Source of the DNA: Bacteroidota bacterium | GTDB lineage: Bacteria; Bacteroidota; Bacteroidia; J057 | Direction: 5' to 3' | Length of the DNA stretch: 25,680 nucleotides | Assembly: GCA_963169475.1 (NCBI GenBank) | Contig: CAUJFT010000088.1 | Span: 1 to 25,680 of the forward strand | Translations under genes and position numbers: made by a program | Shown here: piece by piece, positions 8,351 to 15,378 of the stretch | Numbering within the stretch: position 1 is the first letter of the stretch | How the letters are laid out: the number at the start of each line of letters is the position of its first letter | The notes under the pieces: generated by a model | What the model was told of the DNA's origin: nothing | Databases searched by the model: none | What the model saw: only the letters and a program-made list of their open reading frames with translations

Positions 8351-9517
8351 TTAGTTTTTGAGGAGGATAATTTTTTCAGTCTGATACAAATCTCCGTTTT
8401 TAATCGTAACGGCATAGACCCCTTCAGCGTAATTTTGTAAATCTAACTTCCATTGATTAGCTCCTTGACACGCCTCCGCCGTTACTACTTCCAATAATAC
8501 TCCTTCCACGTTAAAAATAGAAATCTGTGCAGTTTCACTCTTGAGTACATTAAGATAAAGATTGATATTTGCTGTATTTGCCGTAGGAGATGGAAAAATG
8601 TTTAGGTTACCATACCCAAAAGCCGGCTCTATATCGTTAGTTTGTGAGACAGTAAAATATTGGTTACCGGCATAATCATTAAAATTTACAGTATCTGGCT
8701 TTGCGAGGTTATTAATATTAGCACCTAATCCTCCTAATACCTGATTGGAGAGATAGTCATGCCCGCTGCTATTAATAAAAGCAGAGATTTTAATATCTCC
8801 AGTAGGGTTTCCTATATAAGCAAGCGGAATTGCCATCTCAACGCCCGTACTTACCGTAGCGGGATCAAAGTCAGGAGGACCAATCTCTCCTGGAGAGCCT
8901 CCTACTCCTGCAATATTTGAATTATTTAGCCCAATATATCCCCCGAGGTAAGTCCAAGCATAGGGCCCCCCGTTCGCGCTCATCGTTATATCTGGAACCG
9001 GTACATCTACAAAGCCATTAGGGTTGCCACCCGTTTCTATTGCAGCAGCGTAAACCGCAATCTTAGGAGTTCCTGTTTCGGGTCCATTCGTGATAGCCAT
9101 CCAAAAATCCGCCTCAAAGCCGGCATCAAACGTTAGCCCCGCCATTTTATTGGGGTCTTCAAATTCGGACGGCATAGGGTTATTACTTAGTAGTTGATTC
9201 TGCCCTCCAGATTTATAGTCAAAAAATAGTTCTATTTTATTATAATTGGACTCCAAATTTCCGGTGAGCATCAAGTATAATGTACCATTAGCGACTTTTG
9301 CGTATGCCCCATCTAACTCTGAACCAATGGTAGCAGTCATTACATTTCCTTCCTGATTATCTCCAAACTGTGTGTAATTATTTTGAAGTGCATAAAGCGT
9401 ATATCCCTCTGATTGCATCATCTGACCATTGACAGTAATGGTTTGCCCAGACACCCTATTAAAGCTAAATAGCACTAAGAAGATGATAATTTTGTGAAAA
9501 GAAAGTTTCATAATCAA
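8351..9517 (-). CDS. Secreted protein of unknown function with T9SS sorting domain
   Basis: This is a 388-residue exported protein without a recognised catalytic domain. The signal peptide ends near SG/QTITV (about 24). The central region (about 60-290) is Gly/Asn-rich, with motifs LELFFDYKSGG-like (NKIELFFDYKSGG), MAGLTFDAGFEADFW and GLNNSNIAGV. I recall similar strings from secreted proteins of Planctomycetes and Bacteroidetes, but I know of no function for them. Residues about 300-388 are a T9SS tail (IFPSPTANT, AEGVYAVTI, terminal TEKIILLKN). A second in-frame ATG two codons in (MKLSFHK) is equally plausible as the start. The gene is first in a two-gene unit with the GH13 enzyme and has a -7 element 68-75 bp upstream. 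By context it may bind or shape alpha-glucan, which is inference only. Confidence 0.85.
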   Translation of the reverse strand: MIMKLSFHKIIIFLVLFSFNRVSGQTITVNGQMMQSEGYTLYALQNNYTQFGDNQEGNVMTATIGSELDGAYAKVANGTLYLMLTGNLESNYNKIELFFDYKSGGQNQLLSNNPMPSEFEDPNKMAGLTFDAGFEADFWMAITNGPETGTPKIAVYAAAIETGGNPNGFVDVPVPDITMSANGGPYAWTYLGGYIGLNNSNIAGVGGSPGEIGPPDFDPATVSTGVEMAIPLAYIGNPTGDIKISAFINSSGHDYLSNQVLGGLGANINNLAKPDTVNFNDYAGNQYFTVSQTNDIEPAFGYGNLNIFPSPTANTANINLYLNVLKSETAQISIFNVEGVLLEVVTAEACQGANQWKLDLQNYAEGVYAVTIKNGDLYQTEKIILLKN

Positions 9518-9584
9518 GATATTATATTATTTTTTTAAGAAAGAGAATCCTTTATTATCAAAGATTTATCTAAAATGATTGGCG

Positions 9585-9592
9585 CAAAACTA
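9585..9592 (-). promoter_or_regulatory. -7 promoter element for the minus-strand T9SS/GH13 unit
   Basis: The minus strand reads TAGTTTTG, an exact TAnnTTTG match, 68 bp upstream of the start codon at 9517. It predicts a leader of about 60 nt. No obvious -33 TTG accompanies it. Confidence 0.55.
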
Positions 9593-9684
9593 CTATTTAT
9601 TTAGGACTTAATTAATATTTTAAAATGAATAACCTATAAAATATGTGATTTTATTTTTTTTCGGTGAACTTAGTTAAAAAATCG

Positions 9685-9692
9685 TAACTTTG
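9685..9692 (+). promoter_or_regulatory. -7 promoter element for the repeat-protein gene
   Basis: TAACTTTG is an exact TAnnTTTG match, 54 bp before the ATG at 9747, predicting a leader of about 47 nt that is extremely AT-rich (a feature that favours translation in Bacteroidetes). Confidence 0.6.
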
Positions 9693-9746
9693 AAGTCGTT
9701 TATAAGTTTTTTTAAACATATTAATTTTAAACTAAATTTTTAATTT

Positions 9747-11549
9747 ATGAAGAAGTTATTACTTTCTTTATTTGCCCTAATAGGTATCATGAGCGGCGCA
9801 ATGGCGCAGTTTAATGTTACCTTGCAGGTTGACATGCGTGCAGTTGTGGTAAGTCCTAATGGAGTACATGCTGCCGGTAATTTTCAATTAGCTGCCGGCT
9901 TTGCTGGTGACTGGGACCCTGCTACTACGGAGCTTACAGACGGAGACGGAGACGGGATTTATGCTATCAGTATGACCCTACCCGCAGGTTCTTACGAGTA
10001 TAAGTTTGTGAATGGAAATGCTTGGGGGTCTGACGAAAATCCGATTCCTGCGGGTTGTAGTGTAAACGGAAATCGTGGTATGACTATCTCCAGCGATACC
10101 ACCCTGATAGCTCCGGGCTACTTGTCTTGCGACCCGCTTCCTTCCGGTAAAATTGTTTTGTTACAATGTGATATGCACAACCTTACGGTTGATCCCGCAG
10201 GGCTGTCCGTAGCAGGTAGTTTCCAAACAGAAATCGGAGGTGCTGCTGACTGGACTCCCGGTGTAAACTTCCTCACAGATGCAAACACTGACCAGATTTA
10301 TGAAATTTGGTTTGCGCTTCCTGATACGGGGATGTTTGAATATAAATTTGTTAATGGGACAAGCTGGGAAAGTGTACCCGCTACTTGCGCCATCAATAGT
10401 AACAGAGGAATGCACGTTACTTCTGGTACATTAAAACCGGACGTTGTTTGCTTCAACGACTGTGTGATGTGTCCTACCTCCACGCCCGACACCGTAGTTG
10501 TCTTTCTGCAAGTAGATATGTCTAACCAAGACTATCCCTATGCTCCCTACATCTCTACGATTGCTGACTCCGTAAGTGTTGCGGGTTCTTTCCAAGGAGC
10601 CATGAATATTCCGGGGGTTGGGAATTGGTCTCCGGGTAAGACGATACTTACTGACCCTGACGGGGACAAGGTCTATACTGCTTATCTTAGAATGGGAGAA
10701 GGAACTTACCAATACAAATTCCTTAATGGTACTGCATGGGGAGTAGATGAAAGTGTCCCCGCTGCTTGCAACGTGGGTGGTAATCGTGAAATAGCGGCTA
10801 TGGGTACTAATGGCGACACTATTATTATAGCCCAAGTTTGTTTTGGAGAATGTGTCTCTAACTGCCCACCGGCACTCCCTCCCATCAATGTAACTTTCCG
10901 TGTGGACCTATCTAATGAACCTGCCGCTCCCATGGGACCCTACGTATCCGGCTCACACCAAAGACCCACCCAATGGGATAAAACCAAAGACCTAATGACA
11001 GAAATCACACCCGGAAGTGGACAATATCAATTTACCCAATTAATTAAGCCCGCTCAATACGCCTTCAAATACTTCTACGGAGACACCACAGGGACAGGAA
11101 ACCTTGACGCAATAGGAGAGTTTGCTAACATGGTCTCTCCTCCTCCTGGCGGTTGTACTATCTCCAATGGGCTTGGCGGATTTAATCGTGCTTTAGACCT
11201 TACAGGAGTAACCCAAGACACCGTTTTACCTATGGTAGAGTGGAATACTTGTACGGTTACAGACCCTGGATACACTGTGAGCATCGAAGAATATCTTAAC
11301 ACTCTAAAATCCTTCTCTATTGTGCCTAACCCCATGACAGAAATAGCCGAAGTTCGTTTTTCCAATAAAGAACAAACTAATTTTACTATGACTATTATTA
11401 ACATCACCGGACAAGTAGTAATGCGTAAAAATAATATTTATGGTAATAGCGTAGAGATTCGCAAAAATGAATTAGGAAACGGTATTTATTTCATCACTTT
11501 ATGGAGTGAAGCCGGAGAGCGCGCCACCCGTAAGTTGATTATTGAATAA
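9747..11549 (+). CDS. Secreted four-repeat starch-binding-like protein with T9SS sorting domain
   Basis: This is a 600-residue exported protein with no catalytic domain. The signal peptide ends at AMA/QFNV (about 20). It is followed by four tandem beta-sandwich repeats at roughly 21-130, 135-240, 247-372 and 375-500. Repeats 1-3 share the pattern VDM..., AGxFQ, xWxPgxxxLTDxDgD, YxxxxxLPxGxYEYKFVNGxxW, PAxC and NGNRG. Repeat 4 is divergent (SGSHQRPTQWDKTKDLM, YAFKYFYGD). The layout recalls CBM20/CBM48/AMPK-type glycogen-binding domains (aromatic plus YxYKFxNG strand), so alpha-glucan binding is a reasonable inference supported by the divergent GH13 gene. Paired cysteines in each repeat suggest disulfides. 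Residues about 515-600 are a T9SS tail (IVPNPMTEI, ITGQVVMRK, GIYFITL, terminal TRKLIIE). A terminator follows 20 bp after the stop. Confidence 0.88.
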   Translation: MKKLLLSLFALIGIMSGAMAQFNVTLQVDMRAVVVSPNGVHAAGNFQLAAGFAGDWDPATTELTDGDGDGIYAISMTLPAGSYEYKFVNGNAWGSDENPIPAGCSVNGNRGMTISSDTTLIAPGYLSCDPLPSGKIVLLQCDMHNLTVDPAGLSVAGSFQTEIGGAADWTPGVNFLTDANTDQIYEIWFALPDTGMFEYKFVNGTSWESVPATCAINSNRGMHVTSGTLKPDVVCFNDCVMCPTSTPDTVVVFLQVDMSNQDYPYAPYISTIADSVSVAGSFQGAMNIPGVGNWSPGKTILTDPDGDKVYTAYLRMGEGTYQYKFLNGTAWGVDESVPAACNVGGNREIAAMGTNGDTIIIAQVCFGECVSNCPPALPPINVTFRVDLSNEPAAPMGPYVSGSHQRPTQWDKTKDLMTEITPGSGQYQFTQLIKPAQYAFKYFYGDTTGTGNLDAIGEFANMVSPPPGGCTISNGLGGFNRALDLTGVTQDTVLPMVEWNTCTVTDPGYTVSIEEYLNTLKSFSIVPNPMTEIAEVRFSNKEQTNFTMTIINITGQVVMRKNNIYGNSVEIRKNELGNGIYFITLWSEAGERATRKLIIE

Positions 11550-11568
11550 CTCACCATTATTTTATAAC

Positions 11569-11599
11569 AAAAAGGCTGTCTCAAAAGGGCAGCTTTTTT
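11569..11599 (+). terminator. Rho-independent terminator after the repeat-protein gene
   Basis: AAAAAGGCTGTC, a short TCAAAA loop, then GGGCAGCTTTTTT forms a stem with one bulged G and one G-T pair, ending in a T-run, 20 bp after the stop codon at 11549. Confidence 0.75.
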
Positions 11600-12291
11600 G
11601 TTTCCTTCCTAAAATCAATTCTCTCCCTACCGTTTTTCATTGGCAAAGATAGAACCTAATCCGGTAGAGGGAAAATACTATCATTTCATCGATTTGGGGG
11701 CTTGAGGTTGTGTTGGGGCGATGTTTGGATTCGCTCAACGTGATGGAGTATCATCTGACAAATAAATTGATATTTATCAGCTAAATAGCATCAAGTAAAT
11801 AATCCATATTATTATCAATTTATGAATAATTTAAAGGTAAAAACTAGTTACTACTTATATTCCCCAATAATGGGTTGGGTATAGTGAATGATTTACAACC
11901 ATATTCGTATAAGTACTGGTTTGAAATTAGTTTATGATATTATTTTTAGTTAAAAATCTGATAAACAATTATTTATTAAGACTAAGAACTTATCATTAAA
12001 AACTAAGAACTACTTAAAAATAATAGGTAGGGTAAAAAAAATAGCATTATTTATAACCATTTATTTACTGCTTACGTATATTCGGTGTATAAAAAAATCT
12101 TTGTTTTACCATTTTATTGTAATTTGGTAAGTATGAGTGGGTAAAAAACTAAGAGAATAACTATAAATTAAACCATTGGCTATTAATTACTTAATTTTAC
12201 TATTCACTATTCATTTTTAACTATTTACTGTTTACTGTCAAAAAAAACTAAAATTACTTAATCAATCTGTTTTTAAAAAGAGTATATCAAA
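11600..12291. other. Long AT-rich intergenic region
   Basis: About 690 bp without a supportable gene. The part at 11620-11765 is visibly richer in G+C than the rest and reads like a decayed coding remnant, with in-frame stops. The remainder is extremely AT-rich and contains short degenerate repeats: ACTAAGAACT at 11981-11990 and 12002-12011 (period 21), with a related AAAAACTAAGAG near 12143, and ACTATTCACTATTCA-like repeats around 12200-12240. A weak promoter-like pair, TTTG (12100-12103) and TAATTTG (12120-12126, one base short of TAnnTTTG), could serve the next gene. Confidence 0.45.
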
Positions 12292-12756
12292 ATGAATCAT
12301 TCTGTTTTTTCTTGGATTTTACTTTCAGGCGTTTTGTTCGCTGGTTCTGCTTCTTTTTCTTACCAAATGCAGGAAAAAGATCCTATCGTAGCAATCATGG
12401 CTGGACCCGAGCTTTCAGAAAAATTAGAGGGGGCGGTGGAGAATCGTTTGCTTTCTCCTTTACGTAAAAAAGACCACATTCGTCAGCGTATGTTCAGCCG
12501 CTGCCCGAGTGGGTATGACATGCAGTTTAACGAAACGGATTATGCAAATGGATCAATGGATATTAAGCCCGCAGTTGATGGTTTGTACTATGGCAAAATA
12601 GTATATTATAATGCTTGTGACGGAGAGGATATTTGTGAATATAGGGTGAACGGAGAGACATTTGCAGTAGAAGCGCGAAACAAGGTCTCCGAAGAGTTTG
12701 TGCCTGCCCGTCAATGGTTAGAGGCTTTTCATTACGACAAAACTGGCGCGCTCTAA
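12292..12756 (+). CDS. Small exported protein of unknown function
   Basis: This is a 154-residue protein I do not recognise. The N-terminus (SVFSWILLSGVLFAGSASFS, about 4-23) looks like a signal peptide, so the mature part of about 130 residues is probably periplasmic or secreted. The mature region is acidic to neutral with an Arg/Lys cluster (LRKKDHIRQR, about 57-66). It has three cysteines (one in RCPSGYD, two in NACDGEDIC), compatible with one disulfide, and no repeats, sorting tail or lipobox. It stands alone between a long spacer and a convergent gene. Codon use looks like that of its neighbours, and the frame is uninterrupted with a start immediately preceded by an A-rich leader. That is why I accept it as a gene despite having no family. 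Confidence 0.7.
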   Translation: MNHSVFSWILLSGVLFAGSASFSYQMQEKDPIVAIMAGPELSEKLEGAVENRLLSPLRKKDHIRQRMFSRCPSGYDMQFNETDYANGSMDIKPAVDGLYYGKIVYYNACDGEDICEYRVNGETFAVEARNKVSEEFVPARQWLEAFHYDKTGAL

Positions 12757-12840
12757 GCGGAGGAGGGTTTGTTGTAAAAAAAGACTTATAATAGTCGTGA
12801 ATAATCCCAAAAACGTAGTTTGGGCGCGTAAGTTTTCATA

Positions 12841-14520
12841 CTACGGGCGTGTGTTGCGTTTGAAAAATAGGAATCCACCCTTTTCCTCTATTTTTTCAAA
12901 TAGGGACAGCCGTGATTGAAATTCTTCTGTATAAAGAATATTTTTCGTAGCAAGAAAAACAGGTTTGTCGGGGTCTCCTTGTATAAGCCAGTCGTCATTG
13001 TAAGCATTGATATTCTTATGAGGCTTTACCTTTCCATAAAACAAGTGAAGGTAGCTTTTGTATCTACCCGTTACAAGATAAACCTCTTTCCCTGCTTGAG
13101 CCGTGAAAAAATCCTGAGCTGCCCCTTGAGTATATCTTGCAATTCCCGGTAAAACCCTTTTGTACTGTCCGTTTACAAAGAAAAGCGTGAGCATTACTTG
13201 TAGATATAGGAAACTGATATATCTTCTTCTAAAAAGATTTCCTAAGTTAAAAACTAAGCCAGTGAAGAATACTCCCCCAATCAGCCACTCGTAGCCTGTC
13301 CATTCAACCTCCATTGCTAAATTGCCTTGTGCTACAGGGTCTTTAACATAAGGAGTTATCCAATCTAAATGATTTATTACTAGGTTAATACAAGAAGGGA
13401 GAATCCCCCAAAGAATCATTCCTATGATATAAAGCATCCCCGTTTCCCACTTTATTTTTGATGATTTTCGGATAATATGCTCTAAGTAAAGCCCAGAAAT
13501 GAATACCGCCGGAAAATACAATAACGAACTATAATGGACGATTTTGGTCTTGGAAATAGAAAAAATAATCATCACAACCCAAAACCATATCATCATCATT
13601 CTCCGAAGTGGTCTATCTTCTTTTTCTGCATGTTTCCGAAACATTCCACTAAATGTAAAGGCGGAGAGCGGGAAACATCCCAATATAAAAATCACAAAAT
13701 GATAGTAAAAGGGCTGCTCATGTCCTGCCACAGGTTGAGTTAGCAATTCTATTTGATAGGCGATAAATTTTTCTATAAAACCGGTACCGTGTGCAAAAGT
13801 TTCGGCTCCGTACCATAGAGAAACGGTTATACCCGTAGCAAATAGTAATTTTAGGATAAAACCCCACGCAAACCGGTGAAAATAGACAGAAAGGTTGAAA
13901 ATAAAGTACGTAAGCCCTACTATTAATAGGGCAGCAGGACCTTTGGTCAATACCGCTAACCCTAACCATAATCCGGCAAGCCAAGGGGAGAGAGTATTGA
14001 GATTAGCACTTCTCTCAAACACCTCAAAATAATAGATTTGAACAAGAGAAAGAAAAATAAAAAAATTAAAAACAGGGTCAATAATTCCTGATTTAAAATA
14101 AATAACGGGAAGCATTGTCCCTAAATAAAGACAAGCAATGATTCGCCCAAATAATCTACCTTTTAATTGAAGTCCTACGAGATAAAGAGATATAATAGTT
14201 AGTACTCCAAAAAAGGCATTAGGAAAGCGTGCCCCAAATTCGTTAATTCCAAAGATATTCATGGAAAGGCATTGAAGCCAAATAAACAACGGAGGTTTTT
14301 CATGAAAGGGGCGGAAATTGATTTGTACTTGCAGATAATTTTGGGTCTCTATCATTTCTCTTGCACATTCCGCAAAGTTAATCTCGTCCCAATCAAATAA
14401 AGGCACTGCCCCCAGAAAAAGTAAGAATCCGGTAAAACTTATGAAAACAAAAAATAACAAATCCCCCAATATAAAGGGAATTAAACCTTTTTGCATTATT
14501 TGTGGTTGTGTATCCGACAT
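12841..14520 (-). CDS. Membrane glycosyltransferase, GT39/ArnT-like (PMT_2 family)
   Basis: This is an integral membrane transferase that uses a lipid-linked sugar donor, of the family that includes ArnT and dolichyl-phosphate-mannose mannosyltransferases. With the start chosen here it has 559 residues. After a first hydrophobic segment (about 12-41) comes the conserved acidic loop motif DWDE (43-46) with NFAECAREM. HEKPPLFIWL (73-82) is the family's (H)KPPL motif. About ten further hydrophobic segments follow, then a soluble C-terminal part. An ATG at 14559 would add 13 residues (MYFCAIKLHKKYF), but the -7 element at 14549-14556 lies inside that extension, so transcription should begin downstream of it. 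ATG 14520 (MSDTQPQ) is therefore the likely start. The acceptor is unknown; lipid A, teichoic-like or protein glycosylation are all possible. Confidence 0.88.
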   Translation of the reverse strand: MSDTQPQIMQKGLIPFILGDLLFFVFISFTGFLLFLGAVPLFDWDEINFAECAREMIETQNYLQVQINFRPFHEKPPLFIWLQCLSMNIFGINEFGARFPNAFFGVLTIISLYLVGLQLKGRLFGRIIACLYLGTMLPVIYFKSGIIDPVFNFFIFLSLVQIYYFEVFERSANLNTLSPWLAGLWLGLAVLTKGPAALLIVGLTYFIFNLSVYFHRFAWGFILKLLFATGITVSLWYGAETFAHGTGFIEKFIAYQIELLTQPVAGHEQPFYYHFVIFILGCFPLSAFTFSGMFRKHAEKEDRPLRRMMMIWFWVVMIIFSISKTKIVHYSSLLYFPAVFISGLYLEHIIRKSSKIKWETGMLYIIGMILWGILPSCINLVINHLDWITPYVKDPVAQGNLAMEVEWTGYEWLIGGVFFTGLVFNLGNLFRRRYISFLYLQVMLTLFFVNGQYKRVLPGIARYTQGAAQDFFTAQAGKEVYLVTGRYKSYLHLFYGKVKPHKNINAYNDDWLIQGDPDKPVFLATKNILYTEEFQSRLSLFEKIEEKGGFLFFKRNTRP

Positions 14521-14548
14521 GAAATATTTCTTATGCAATTTTATGGCG

Positions 14549-14556
14549 CAAAAGTA
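14549..14556 (-). promoter_or_regulatory. -7 promoter element for the GT39 gene
   Basis: The minus strand reads TACTTTTG, an exact TAnnTTTG match, 29 bp before the ATG at 14520. It overlaps the first codons of the longer frame starting at 14559, and so decides the start. Confidence 0.6.
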
Positions 14557-14596
14557 CATAAATCCTTTAATTTTACGCTAAATCTTAATAACAATC

Positions 14597-15364
14597 GTGC
14601 TATTCACATTTTTAGGAACAGGTACTTCCCAAGGCGTTCCCGTTATTGCGTGTCCTTGCCATGTATGCAATTCCGATGACCCACGCGATAATAGGCTAAG
14701 AACTTCCGGATTACTTACTGACAGAAATACTACAATTGTCTTTGATACCGGACCGGATTTTCGGCAGCAGATGCTTAGACAAAAAGTAAAAGTATTAGAC
14801 GCTGTCGTATTTACACATCCGCATAAAGACCATACTGCCGGATTAGATGACGTAAGGGCATATAACTTTTTATTGAAAAAGGAAATGGAGGTTTATGCTA
14901 ATAGTTTGACTATTGATAGTTTAAAGCGTGAGTTTCCTTATATTTTTTCTGAAGAAAAGTACCCCGGCGTACCGGAAATCAAGGTGAAAGAAATCTATCC
15001 CTATCATCAATTCAAAATAGGAGAGATAGAATTATTGCCTATTGAGGTAATGCACCATAAAATGCGTGTATTGGGTTTTCGTATTGGGGATTTTGCATAT
15101 ATTACAGATGCCAATTTTATTCCCGATAACTCCATGAGCCATTTGTATGGATTGGATACCCTCGTATTAAATGCCTTGAGAATCCAAAAGCATCTCTCTC
15201 ATTTTAATTTGGAAGAAGCGATTGCGGTGGTAGAGGTCTTAAAACCCAAGAGGGCTTATTTTACACATATCAGCCATTTAATGGGTACGCATCAGGAGGT
15301 TACGCTAAGGTTGCCTGCGAATGTCCGTATTGCAACGGACGGACTTACGATAGAAGTCCAATGA
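14597..15364 (+). CDS. Metallo-beta-lactamase-fold hydrolase, PhnP-like
   Basis: This 255-residue cytosolic metallohydrolase resembles PhnP-type phosphodiesterases. The N-terminus has the GTGTSQGVPV strand typical of the group. CPCHVC (Cys19, Cys21, Cys24) matches the CxCxxC structural zinc site of PhnP. HPHKDH (His74, His76, Asp78, His79) is the metal motif of the fold, with further ligands in HHKM, TDAN and THISH. PhnP acts on 5-phosphoribosyl cyclic phosphate in phosphonate use, but no phn genes are present. A general cyclic-phosphodiesterase or cyclic-nucleotide role is therefore equally possible. The start codon is GTG at 14597; no in-frame ATG exists that would keep the essential LGTGTS strand. 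It is divergent from the GT39 gene with a 76-bp spacer, where TAATTTTA (14568-14575, one mismatch to TAnnTTTG) may be its -7. Confidence 0.88.
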   Translation: MLFTFLGTGTSQGVPVIACPCHVCNSDDPRDNRLRTSGLLTDRNTTIVFDTGPDFRQQMLRQKVKVLDAVVFTHPHKDHTAGLDDVRAYNFLLKKEMEVYANSLTIDSLKREFPYIFSEEKYPGVPEIKVKEIYPYHQFKIGEIELLPIEVMHHKMRVLGFRIGDFAYITDANFIPDNSMSHLYGLDTLVLNALRIQKHLSHFNLEEAIAVVEVLKPKRAYFTHISHLMGTHQEVTLRLPANVRIATDGLTIEVQ

Positions 15365-15378
15365 AAGACTTCATTGGA
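15357..15378. terminator. Palindrome spanning both stop codons of convergent genes
   Basis: TCCAATGAA, loop AGAC, TTCATTGGA is a perfect 9-bp stem. It contains the TGA of the plus-strand metallohydrolase (15362-15364) and the TGA of the minus-strand lipoprotein (15371-15373). It may act as a compact bidirectional transcription end or 3' stabiliser. It has no T-run on either side, so a terminator role is tentative. Confidence 0.5.

Larger units (their letters stand above)
9518..9746. other. Divergent regulatory spacer
   Basis: These 229 bp separate two divergently transcribed T9SS cargo units. They hold one exact TAnnTTTG on each strand (minus 9585-9592, plus 9685-9692), about 93 bp apart, leaving room for a shared regulator site. 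No clear palindromic operator was found by eye. Confidence 0.6.

Noticed and set aside
10431..10835. 134-codon minus-strand frame
   Set aside because: Antisense to the repeat protein; its apparent regularity only mirrors the tandem repeats on the other strand.
5456..11549. Sus-type polysaccharide utilisation locus
   Set aside because: No SusC-like TonB receptor, SusD-like lipoprotein or regulator is present; the proteins are T9SS cargo.
11569..11599. End of an insertion sequence (GGCTGTCTCAAAA resembles some IS termini)
   Set aside because: The complementary right arm with a T-run 20 bp after a stop codon is better explained as a terminator, and no transposase or second terminus was found.
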